Below the pieces are notes generated by a model. It saw only the letters and a list, made by a program, of their open reading frames with translations, did no database searches and was not told where the DNA came from. From JBBIGV01 sp037447335 (GTDB taxonomy: Bacteria > Bacteroidota > Ignavibacteria > Ignavibacteriales > Ignavibacteriaceae), in NCBI GenBank assembly GCA_037447335.1, contig JBBIGV010000086.1:1-12826 (forward strand): DNA of 12,826 nt, read 5' to 3'. The position numbers and the translations under genes are program-made. How positions within the stretch are numbered: the stretch's first letter is position 1; each line of letters begins with the position of its first letter. Below, in pieces: positions 1 through 6,539 of this stretch.

Positions 1-552
1 TACTCCACCTGCTTCGTAAGTTACAGGTCTCCATTCAACTCCATTCCAGTGTATTGCATTATGAATTGTACAACCGCTTGGACTGTTATCTGCTATTCTT
101 ATTTCGCCCACACACCAGATGTTGTTTTCTGAAATAACTGCAACATCAAATAGTACGCTATTGCCAAAATCACCAAAAGTAAATGTTTGCCAGGTAAAGT
201 TGTGGCTGGTGGTGTCAAGGGTGGTAACGCTTAGCTCGTTACTCCGGATAATAGATGCTGGATGCTGGATACTAAATACCTTAAAACTATATCTTTGGTT
301 TGGCATTAGTGAGTCTATATAAAGCAATGTATCTGCTGTTTGCAGGTTTATTGTTTTTGTAATGGTGTTGTCTTTTATCAGGTTGAGTGTTGCGGGTAGT
401 TGCAGGTTGTTTGTTTTAAGTGTTATCCACGCTTCGGTGCAGCTTACGTCTTCAAGTTTAAGTGAAAGTTCAGGGTTATCCTGCGGTTCGGTGGGGCTGC
501 AGGATAGCCACACTGTTACTATCAGCAATAGTGAGAGAAATCTTTTTGTCAT
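1..552 (-). CDS. Surface lipoprotein with FnIII-like and propeller-like region (partial, C-terminus off window)
   Basis: The frame is open from the left edge and encodes the first 184 residues of a longer protein. The start is a lipoprotein signal: basic MTKR, a hydrophobic stretch (FLSLLLIVTVW), then the lipobox LSC with Cys18 as the likely lipidated residue. Residues about 28-110 are rich in Thr, Leu and Asn with alternating hydrophobics, resembling a fibronectin-III-like beta sandwich. From about residue 117 (TSHNFTWQTFTFG, then ENNIWCVGEI and AIHWNGVEW) the pattern resembles beta-propeller blades. I have seen similar architecture in large exported proteins of Ignavibacteria, but this is memory, not a search. 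Two ATGs compete. The one at 558 touches the GGAG box at 559-562, while the one at 552 lies 6 bases after it, so 552 is chosen. The role is unknown; probably anchored outside the cytoplasm. Confidence 0.8.
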   Translation of the reverse strand, partial: MTKRFLSLLLIVTVWLSCSPTEPQDNPELSLKLEDVSCTEAWITLKTNNLQLPATLNLIKDNTITKTINLQTADTLLYIDSLMPNQRYSFKVFSIQHPASIIRSNELSVTTLDTTSHNFTWQTFTFGDFGNSVLFDVAVISENNIWCVGEIRIADNSPSGCTIHNAIHWNGVEWRPVTYEAGGV

Positions 553-558
553 TTTCAT

Positions 559-1013
559 CTCCGGTTTAAGCTGTTAACTAAGTTCTTTTGCCGCAGTGAA
601 TATAATTATAAAAATTTTCTCTTACAGGGGAAAAAGGGGGAAGGTTTATCAGGATTGTATTATCCCCCAAAGGAATTCTTTGTCGCACCCTGTAATTAAA
701 GAACATTATTCGTTGCTATAATCAAAAAAAAACACTCAAATGCAACAAAAAAATTTATTCGTGTCGGGTACTGCTGATCAGTCAATTGAGGAATCGAATT
801 GGTGCGGTTCACACCTCCGAACCCCCGGACATACCTGCGGGTCGCTGTGGTTTCCGTTATTGTTTTAACTTTGTATAATTTAATATCAGGTTAACCAGGC
901 ATCACTGCCCGAACTATTTTAAGCTCATCAGCCCAAGACACTCCTGCCCGGAGTTTTTACTTCCGATATTCCGGCTTATTCAAAGTAATAACTCTCAAGT
1001 AAATCATCATACC
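559..1013. other. Long intergenic region with a GC-rich islet
   Basis: No convincing gene. The flanks are AT-rich, with A runs near 727-757. The stretch of about 767-858 is visibly richer in G and C than its surroundings. It contains small inverted repeats: GGTTC/GAACC with an 8-base loop, and CCCG/CGGG with a 10-base loop. Further right are GGCA-TCAC-TGCC (about 898-909) and a terminator-like hairpin at 940-958 on the plus strand. A 42-codon frame (740-868, plus) starts with ATG but has no ribosome binding site and unusual composition, so I do not call it a gene. GC-rich islets in AT-rich genomes can mark structured RNA or an old repeat, and I cannot tell which applies. No signature of tmRNA, RNase P RNA or SRP RNA was recognised. 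Confidence 0.4.
940..958 (+). terminator. Possible small intrinsic terminator, plus strand
   Basis: ACTCC (940-944), loop TGCCC, GGAGT (950-954), followed by TTTT to 958. The stem is only 5 bp. There is no annotated plus-strand gene upstream, so this matters only if the preceding islet is transcribed. Confidence 0.3.
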
Positions 1014-1017
1014 CGGT

Positions 1018-1050
1018 AAAAAAAATAGACGGAAGCCGTAACAGCTTCCG
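1018..1050 (-). terminator. Intrinsic terminator of the C69 peptidase gene
   Basis: On the minus strand CGGAAGC (1050-1044) pairs perfectly with GCTTCCG (1036-1030) around a 7-base loop. After TCTA comes a run of eight T (1025-1018). It lies 26 bases past the stop codon of the minus-strand peptidase, the expected place and orientation. Confidence 0.85.
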
Positions 1051-1076
1051 CCATCAAATTTTTCAATGCCTGCTTT

Positions 1077-2885
1077 CTAAAATGTTGCTTTATGCAGCTC
1101 CTCAATCGAACTGAGGATTGAATTTATCTGTTCAATTTTAGTTTTAGGATAAACTTCATCCGGTTTTACAGCCAGAGCTTTTTCATAAAATGATTTTGCC
1201 TCAGCGTATTTTTTATTGTTGAGAAGCTCATCTGCCTGACTAATATTCTGAAGATATGCAATCTCCTGATCAACCACTATCTTCTTATATTTCAGCTTAT
1301 CGCCTTCTTCTTCAACAATACGTTTTTTAAAGTGATCGGGATAGCCGATGTTCTTTGGCTGGAAGAATTCAGTTTTAACGACTCCGTCAATGTGCTTCAG
1401 GATCAAATCTTCTCCCAGTTTTTTCCAGGTCTTATAAGTGTTTTCAGCAGATTGAATGGAATAGTTTGTAAGATATTCAACTGCTTCGCCTTTTGAATTT
1501 TTAAGAAGAGATAAAGCCGTACTTTCGATCTTTTCCTGATGAGCAAGAAAGGTTCCTTCAAGCTGGTTCTGCACTCGCTGCACATCATCAATCACAATGG
1601 AAAATCTCGGGTAAGCCCAGTTCGATACAAAGTTAAAAACCCAGAAGGCAGCATCCCAAGTAAACTTTGATAAAGAGCCTACTCCTTTTGCGAAATTATA
1701 AGGCGTGCGGGTCATTGAAGCATACATTGGTGTGTAAACTGTGAAGTAAGTATCATCAACTCCGAACCATAACACGCCGCCGACTTCATTCGGTAAATGT
1801 GAACGAGCCTGCGATACAAATGAAAATCCGGTTTGTGGAGTAGAGATCGGTCTTTCATTGAAATACATTTCGCCTTCATATTCCCATCTTAACGGACGCC
1901 ATCTGTAAGGCATATCATAAGGACCGGCTGCAACGCCAACAGTCATATCCAGTTCTGTTCCCTGGTAATGATCGCGCATTAAATGCATAACATCATGAAC
2001 AGAAAGTTTTCTGTCGGGTTTAATGTATAAGGGCATTCTTTCTAAAGATTCGCCTCTGATGTAAGTGATGTATTTATCCATTTCAGCATTGCATCTTCTG
2101 AATAATGACCATACTCTCGCATCGCAAAATCTGATGCTGCCGAAATCAATAGGAGCATAAGCATCAGAGAAGCTGAATTCTTCATCCTTGCCGTTGAAGT
2201 AGCCTTTTTCTCTTGCGAAGGAAATTACATCAGGAGAGTATAAACAATTATCAGGGTCGTTCAACGGGAAAGTTGTAATTCTTGAGTGATTAGCATGACC
2301 GGAAATATATCCATCGGGAATTCTGACTGCTACCCAAACTGCGCCGGTATTACCTTCGCCTTTTCCGATCATTTCCATTATCCATGCTTCGTTTGCATCA
2401 GCAATTGAGAAGGATTCGCCTGAACTGTAGTAACCGTATTGTGCGACGAGGTCGGTCATAATTTTAATTGCTTCGCGTGCAGTTTTGGATCTTTGTAATG
2501 CGATATACATCAGACTTCCGTAATCAATTATTCCTTTCGGGTCAACAAGCTCATTTCTTCCGCCGAAAGTGGTTTCGCCGATTACAACCTGGTGTTCGTT
2601 CATATTTCCGATTACGTTATACGTAACGGATGCCTGTGGAATTCTTCCGAGGAATTTTCCGGTATCCCATTCATAAATATCAAGCATCGCTCCGTTAGGA
2701 TATACAGCCGCAGGGAAGTGATACAGTTCTCCGTAAAAGTTGAACGAGTCTGCTGTGTAAGTAACCATCACCGAACCGTCTTTGCTTGCACCTTTTGTAA
2801 CGATGAAGTTCGTGCATGCATTGTTGTCAGTAAATGTAAATAACACGGCAGCAATTACTAGGGGTAAAATAAATCTTTTAATCAT
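1077..2885 (-). CDS. C69-family (PepD-like) exported peptidase, Ntn hydrolase
   Basis: 602 residues. The N-terminus is a signal peptide (MIKRFILPLVIAAVLFTF) ending before ACTNFIVTKGAS. Cys24 fits the catalytic N-terminal nucleophile of family C69 dipeptidases, which is exposed by removal of the leader; the family line is CTTxxVxKxAS-x-DGS, followed here by DGSVMVTYTADS. Other family-like stretches are GETTFGGR, the SFSIADANEAWIMEMIG block and GHANHSRI. Family members hydrolyse dipeptides or related amide bonds; the substrate here is unknown. The last 50 or so residues (from about 550, KKYAEAKSFYEKALAVKPDE) look like one TPR repeat, an addition to the core and perhaps a partner-binding tail. 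The preceding NNA is not a lipobox, so secretion or periplasmic release is likelier than lipidation. The gene appears to be a single unit: AGGA lies 6 bases before the ATG and a terminator follows. Confidence 0.93.
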   Translation of the reverse strand: MIKRFILPLVIAAVLFTFTDNNACTNFIVTKGASKDGSVMVTYTADSFNFYGELYHFPAAVYPNGAMLDIYEWDTGKFLGRIPQASVTYNVIGNMNEHQVVIGETTFGGRNELVDPKGIIDYGSLMYIALQRSKTAREAIKIMTDLVAQYGYYSSGESFSIADANEAWIMEMIGKGEGNTGAVWVAVRIPDGYISGHANHSRITTFPLNDPDNCLYSPDVISFAREKGYFNGKDEEFSFSDAYAPIDFGSIRFCDARVWSLFRRCNAEMDKYITYIRGESLERMPLYIKPDRKLSVHDVMHLMRDHYQGTELDMTVGVAAGPYDMPYRWRPLRWEYEGEMYFNERPISTPQTGFSFVSQARSHLPNEVGGVLWFGVDDTYFTVYTPMYASMTRTPYNFAKGVGSLSKFTWDAAFWVFNFVSNWAYPRFSIVIDDVQRVQNQLEGTFLAHQEKIESTALSLLKNSKGEAVEYLTNYSIQSAENTYKTWKKLGEDLILKHIDGVVKTEFFQPKNIGYPDHFKKRIVEEEGDKLKYKKIVVDQEIAYLQNISQADELLNNKKYAEAKSFYEKALAVKPDEVYPKTKIEQINSILSSIEELHKATF

Positions 2886-2926
2886 GACTGGTCCTGTTAA
2901 GTTGTTTATATGTAATATTTTATGTA

Positions 2927-2934
2927 CAAAAATA
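2927..2934 (-). promoter_or_regulatory. Candidate -7 box of the C69 peptidase promoter
   Basis: The minus strand reads TATTTTTG, an exact match to the Bacteroidota sigma-A -7 element TAnnTTTG. It lies about 41 bases before the start codon. No good TTTG -33 element is seen at the usual 19-21 base spacing, so this is a partial match. Confidence 0.35.
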
Positions 2935-2985
2935 CGAAACCAAATGAGATTGGGGAAGGGAAATCGGTTTGAAGTGGTTCAATAA

Positions 2986-3222
2986 TTACAGATTAAAATA
3001 TGAATAATCCTCTTTTAAATGCTTAATTACAGCATTTAGATCGGTTAACAAATCATCATTAAAACCGCCGTTAAAGTTTCTGCCGAAAATTTCTTTCAAA
3101 GAATTTGCTACGCCGGGATGGGACGGTTTGCCTCATTAATTTCCGCCTGATAAGTTTTGAACTCTTTTTACAGCTAAACTTGCAGAAATATAGCGTGTCT
3201 TATTTGTTGGAACCGTTACAAA
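2986..3222 (-). pseudogene. Detached C-terminal tail of the restriction endonuclease, behind nonsense codons
   Basis: Directly after the TAA that ends the 231-residue endonuclease, the same frame continues. It encodes 28 residues starting FVTVPTNKTRYISASLAV and ending LSGGN, then TAA and TGA at codons 261-262 (3133-3138). A further 48 residues follow (GKPSHPGVANSLKEIFGR to LKEDYSYFNL), with a true-looking stop at 2986-2988. No frameshift is needed. The tail has normal amino-acid composition and no start codon of its own in a sensible position. I infer that it was once translated as part of a protein of about 310 residues. The TAA-TGA pair could derive from TAT-TGG (Tyr-Trp) by one change in each codon. 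Confidence 0.7.
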
Positions 3223-3918
3223 TTAATAAGTAAATCGTTTGAAACGTGTAATTTTATATTTTGATGTTTCAACACTAAAATTTTTTCCAGTTCCAGTACT
3301 GTAAACCATATCCCATAACATAGGTATTTGTGCATTCTCATTCCAATTAGTTTTACACCGGATAATGCCAACTTCTAATTCTGAAAAATATTTATCGGCG
3401 AGGTAATCAATTAATTCTTTAAATGATACCTCATCCGGATAAGAGCGGTATTTTATTCCGTTTTTTATTCTAAGCGTATTAATTTTACGATTAAATTCAT
3501 GAAGTGATGGAAAGGTAATACCGATTAAATCTGATTCAGAGTTGCATGGGAAATTTCCGTAGTTAACAGTTAGTGAATCTGATATTGGTTCCGGGATAAG
3601 CTCCTTTAAATTTTTTAACACAACAGTTCTTGTTCCCATTAAGCAAATGTTGAGGTAATAATTTACCAGACCCTCCCATGCATTACCACTTCTTGATACA
3701 GTTACATTTATATTTCGCGAACCTAATCTGCCTCCTCCACTGGTTGATTGGAAGATGGCTGATAACTTATCACCAAGATCAACAATTTTATTTGAGGTTA
3801 TTCTGTGCCCAAGTATATTTAAAGTTTCAGTTCGCCAAACCTTCCATGCTTCAACAAAGCTGCTATTTGTAAACAATCTGATGATCATTCTTTTTCTAAG
3901 TTCATCGGCTAAGGTCAT
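3223..3918 (-). CDS. Truncated type II restriction endonuclease (PD-(D/E)xK-like), probably inactive
   Basis: 231 residues before a premature TAA; the frame as a whole spans 311 codons to 2986. Visible motifs fit a PD-(D/E)xK restriction enzyme. GNAWEGLVNYYLN (78-90) resembles the early conserved Glu helix. Asp130 lies in SESDLIGITFP. LEVGIIRCKTNWNENAQIPM (181-200) carries Lys189 of the active-site motif. From memory, relatives have Q or E where this protein has Arg187; that codon is CGG, one transition from CAG. The gene is divergent from an intact DNA methyltransferase with an 85-base gap, the usual layout of a type II restriction-modification pair. The lost tail (79 codons), and possibly the Arg187 change, suggest no activity. 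No ribosome binding site is evident before ATG 3918. The target sequence cannot be inferred. Confidence 0.72.
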   Translation of the reverse strand: MTLADELRKRMIIRLFTNSSFVEAWKVWRTETLNILGHRITSNKIVDLGDKLSAIFQSTSGGGRLGSRNINVTVSRSGNAWEGLVNYYLNICLMGTRTVVLKNLKELIPEPISDSLTVNYGNFPCNSESDLIGITFPSLHEFNRKINTLRIKNGIKYRSYPDEVSFKELIDYLADKYFSELEVGIIRCKTNWNENAQIPMLWDMVYSTGTGKNFSVETSKYKITRFKRFTY

Positions 3919-4003
3919 TGTCTAAATTCCGGTTTTATATTACAGTTAAAATTCCGATATTTTAACATAAGTAAATAATTATTTAACTAAACTTCCTCTC
4001 TCT
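3919..4003. promoter_or_regulatory. Divergent promoter region of the R-M genes with palindrome and direct repeats
   Basis: 85 AT-rich bases between the two start codons must hold both promoters. TAAATAATTATTTA at 3972-3985 is a perfect 14-bp palindrome. AAATTCCG occurs at 3924-3931 and again at 3949-3956, 25 bp apart and on the endonuclease side. Such repeats can bind a regulator, but no controller (C) protein gene is present, so any regulator would be the methyltransferase itself or encoded elsewhere. Neither gene shows a Shine-Dalgarno sequence. Confidence 0.4.
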
Positions 4004-5260
4004 ATGCATAAGATTTATCACGATAACACATGGGATTTTAAAACTGCCAACACTAAGATACTGACACATTGTTTTCATCCTTATCCGGCAATGATGATAC
4101 CGCAAATAGCAGGCAGGCTGATTGAAAAATTTGGTAGAGATGCAAAAATACTATTTGATCCTTACTGTGGAACGGGAACATCTTTAGTTGAGGCTAATAT
4201 CCGCGGTATTAATTCAATTGGGACTGATATTAATCCTCTTGCAAGATTGATATCAAAAGCAAAAACTACACCTATTAAAAAACAAATCCTTGATCTTCAT
4301 TTAAAGGATTTTAATGATTATATATTTCAATACAAATTTGGAATTCGAAAAAATGGCAATCTGGTAACCCCGGATTTTAAAAATATCGAATTCTGGTTTA
4401 CCGGTGAGGCTGTTGAAAAACTAGCCATAGTAAAAGAGTATATTAAAAATATTGAACATCCAATGGTCCGGCAATTTTTTAAAGTTGCTTTTAGTGAAAC
4501 AATCAGGGATTGCTCTTTAACAAGAAAAGGCGAGTTTAAGTTGTTTAGAATGTCTGAAAATCAAATCAGAAAATTTAATCCTGATGTGTTTGGAATTATT
4601 GAAACGAAGTTGGCCAGAAACAGAGATGGACTTTTAGAATTTATGAATATTTGTAAAGGTAATGCCAAGACAGCCGTTTATGATTTCAATACTGTGAAAG
4701 AAATTCCACCCAATTATTTAAAGGAAAATTTTGTTGATATAATTTTAACATCACCACCTTATGGAGACTCTAGAACCACTGTAGCATATGGTCAATTTTC
4801 CCGGTTAGCAAATCAGTGGATGGGTTATTTGCAGGCACATTCTCTTGACAGTGAAATGATGGGCGGAAGAAGAAGAATTGAGGTGTTTAATGGTAATAGT
4901 AAAGCCCTTTATGAAATAATTCTAAAGATTTCGGGAAAAGATGAAAATCGTGTAAAAGATGTTATTTCCTTTTATAAAGATTATAAGTCCTCAATAGATA
5001 ACATTTCGAAAATTATTAAGCCTGGTGGCTATGTATGTTACGTTGTTGGCAATAGGCGTGTAAAAGGTGAAACAATACCAACAGACATTATTACAGCAGA
5101 TTTTTACAAACAAAATAATTTCGAACATATAGAAACGATAGTAAGAAACATTCCTAATAAAAGGATGCCGTCAAAAAACAGCCCAACTAATGAAATAGGT
5201 AAAAAAGATGAAACGATGACCAAGGAGTATATTGTTGTGTTACAGAAGAAATATTCTTAA
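4004..5260 (+). CDS. Type II DNA methyltransferase (amino-group, TSPPY-type)
   Basis: 418 residues, intact. It transfers a methyl group from S-adenosylmethionine to an exocyclic amino group in DNA. Motif X-like HPYPAMMIPQIAGRLI is at 25-40. Motif I, DPYCGTGTS, at 52-60 binds the cofactor, and Asp75 in GTDINPLA is motif II. The catalytic motif IV, TSPPYGDS, is at 249-256, and KPGGYVCYVVGNRRV at 339-353 is a later core strand. The long stretch between motifs I and IV, containing DCSLTRKGEFKLFRM (169-183), probably includes target recognition. The order X-I-TRD-IV is alpha-like. The tail KRMPSKNSPTNEIG is familiar from this methylase family. The TSPPY form is commoner in N4-cytosine than N6-adenine enzymes, but the base cannot be fixed from sequence. 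With its endonuclease broken, it probably acts as a solitary methylase. Confidence 0.93.
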   Translation: MHKIYHDNTWDFKTANTKILTHCFHPYPAMMIPQIAGRLIEKFGRDAKILFDPYCGTGTSLVEANIRGINSIGTDINPLARLISKAKTTPIKKQILDLHLKDFNDYIFQYKFGIRKNGNLVTPDFKNIEFWFTGEAVEKLAIVKEYIKNIEHPMVRQFFKVAFSETIRDCSLTRKGEFKLFRMSENQIRKFNPDVFGIIETKLARNRDGLLEFMNICKGNAKTAVYDFNTVKEIPPNYLKENFVDIILTSPPYGDSRTTVAYGQFSRLANQWMGYLQAHSLDSEMMGGRRRIEVFNGNSKALYEIILKISGKDENRVKDVISFYKDYKSSIDNISKIIKPGGYVCYVVGNRRVKGETIPTDIITADFYKQNNFEHIETIVRNIPNKRMPSKNSPTNEIGKKDETMTKEYIVVLQKKYS

Positions 5261-5291
5261 GCACGTAATGAATAATCAAGCTGAAGATGTA

Positions 5292-5315
5292 TTTGATTCA
5301 TAATCATCAAATTTT
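5292..5315. terminator. Weak AT-rich hairpin between convergent genes
   Basis: TTTGAT (5292-5297) and ATCAAA (5306-5311) form a 6-bp stem with an 8-base loop, followed by TTTT on the plus strand. It sits between the stops of the methyltransferase (plus) and kynureninase (minus), where a terminator is expected, but the stem is weak. Confidence 0.3.
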
Positions 5316-5339
5316 AATAACGACTTTCATTGAAAATTA

Positions 5340-6539
5340 CTAAATCAACGCCTTCACCACTTCGCTCAAAACCTGTATTGCATCTTTTAATTGTGAGTCG
5401 GACAAATATGGTGCGGGACCTAACCTAAGCGCATATCCCCGATAATCTGTCCACACATTCTTTTCTCTTAAGCGCTTTGATATTTCTCCGGCAGATTCTG
5501 ATTTTAGCACAAGAAAACCGGCTATGTTTTTTATTTCAACTGTTCTGTCTCTTGTAATTATTTTCGGATCAGCATCCAGCATATCGAATTCTTCAGCTAG
5601 CAAGCCTATTTGATGCTGACTGACTTCACGAAGAAACTCAGGAGTTAGTTCCATTTCCTCAAAAAATCTGAACACACCCGCAGCCCTGTAATTGCTTGCG
5701 GGGTCATAAGTAGCGCCGCCAAAACGATCGCCTTCTGTTCCGTATAAAATTTCTCCCGGTTTCTTTTTATCCGAAAGAGCAGTAAACTCGCTGAACCATC
5801 CGGTAATTACCGGACGCAGCTCACAGTCCTCCGGAAATCTCATTGCACAATTTCCTTCGCCAAGCTGACAGTATTTATATCCGCCGCCTACAATAAATGC
5901 ATTATGCAGATTATTTTCTTTTACAGAGAAAGGCACAATATTTAAATGATGATAAGCATCCACCAGCAAATAAATATTTTTTTTATTGCAATAATCGGCA
6001 AGCTCATCAATCCCTGAAAGAATCTGACCTGTATTAAAAAAAACAGACGATATCAGCACTGCTGTGGTTTTGTCATCACAATGCCTAATAATTTTCCCGA
6101 TTAGCTCAGATGTTGGATTAGCCGGAACTTTAATAATCTCGATTCCTTCTTCGCTTAGTCTGTCCAGCTGCCGCCTTATTGAATGAAACTCTCCGTCTGT
6201 TGTAACCAATTTCGGTTTTGATTTTAACTGTAGAGCCGATAAGAATTTTATTATTAATTCGTGAGTGCTTGCTGCAAGTGAAATGAAACCTGAATCATCA
6301 TTGAGCAATCGCTTATAGCCTTGCCTCACTTCATCAGCTTTTTGAAAAGCTCTTGACCATTTTTCATCCACGTGTTCAGCCGCATCAATCCATGCCTGCT
6401 GCTGTGCCTCGAATGCAATGGCGGGCCACGCCTGATGTGAATGCCCGGTAAGCAAAATTCTTTCTTTCACTTTAAACTTCGAGTAGTAATCGGCAAGTTT
6501 ATTCGGCGAACTATAGAGGTCTTCCGGTTTAAATTTCAT
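5340..6539 (-). CDS. kynU: Kynureninase-like PLP enzyme
   Basis: 399 residues, fold-type I PLP enzyme of the class V aminotransferase group. Kynureninase splits kynurenine into anthranilate and alanine. Visible features, numbered from MKFKPEDLY, are HSHQAWP near residue 33, TTDGEFHS (about 113-120), the cofactor aspartate Asp194 with His197 in VDAYHHLN, the PLP lysine Lys222 in GGGYKYCQLGEGN, and FGGATYDPAS (about 273-282). Several positions differ from textbook kynureninase (GWFSEF instead of a GWWGH-type stretch), so it belongs to a divergent branch. Its function is supported mainly by coupling to kynA. I choose the ATG at 6539 because it overlaps the kynA stop as ATGA (6536-6539), typical of translational coupling. 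The in-frame ATG at 6566 would overlap kynA by 31 bases and lacks a ribosome binding site. Another class V PLP activity is a less likely alternative. Confidence 0.85.
   Translation of the reverse strand: MKFKPEDLYSSPNKLADYYSKFKVKERILLTGHSHQAWPAIAFEAQQQAWIDAAEHVDEKWSRAFQKADEVRQGYKRLLNDDSGFISLAASTHELIIKFLSALQLKSKPKLVTTDGEFHSIRRQLDRLSEEGIEIIKVPANPTSELIGKIIRHCDDKTTAVLISSVFFNTGQILSGIDELADYCNKKNIYLLVDAYHHLNIVPFSVKENNLHNAFIVGGGYKYCQLGEGNCAMRFPEDCELRPVITGWFSEFTALSDKKKPGEILYGTEGDRFGGATYDPASNYRAAGVFRFFEEMELTPEFLREVSQHQIGLLAEEFDMLDADPKIITRDRTVEIKNIAGFLVLKSESAGEISKRLREKNVWTDYRGYALRLGPAPYLSDSQLKDAIQVLSEVVKALI

Noticed and set aside
609..666. GGGGGA/TCCCCC inverted repeat near 634-666, followed by T and C runs on the minus strand
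   Set aside because: The loop is about 21 bases and the arms are simple homopolymers. It lies upstream of, not after, a minus-strand gene, so a terminator role is unsupported.
740..868. A 42-codon plus-strand frame with an ATG start inside the GC-rich islet
   Set aside because: No ribosome binding site, unusual residue composition (Cys, Trp, His, Gly) and location inside probable non-coding sequence. Kept only as part of the islet finding.
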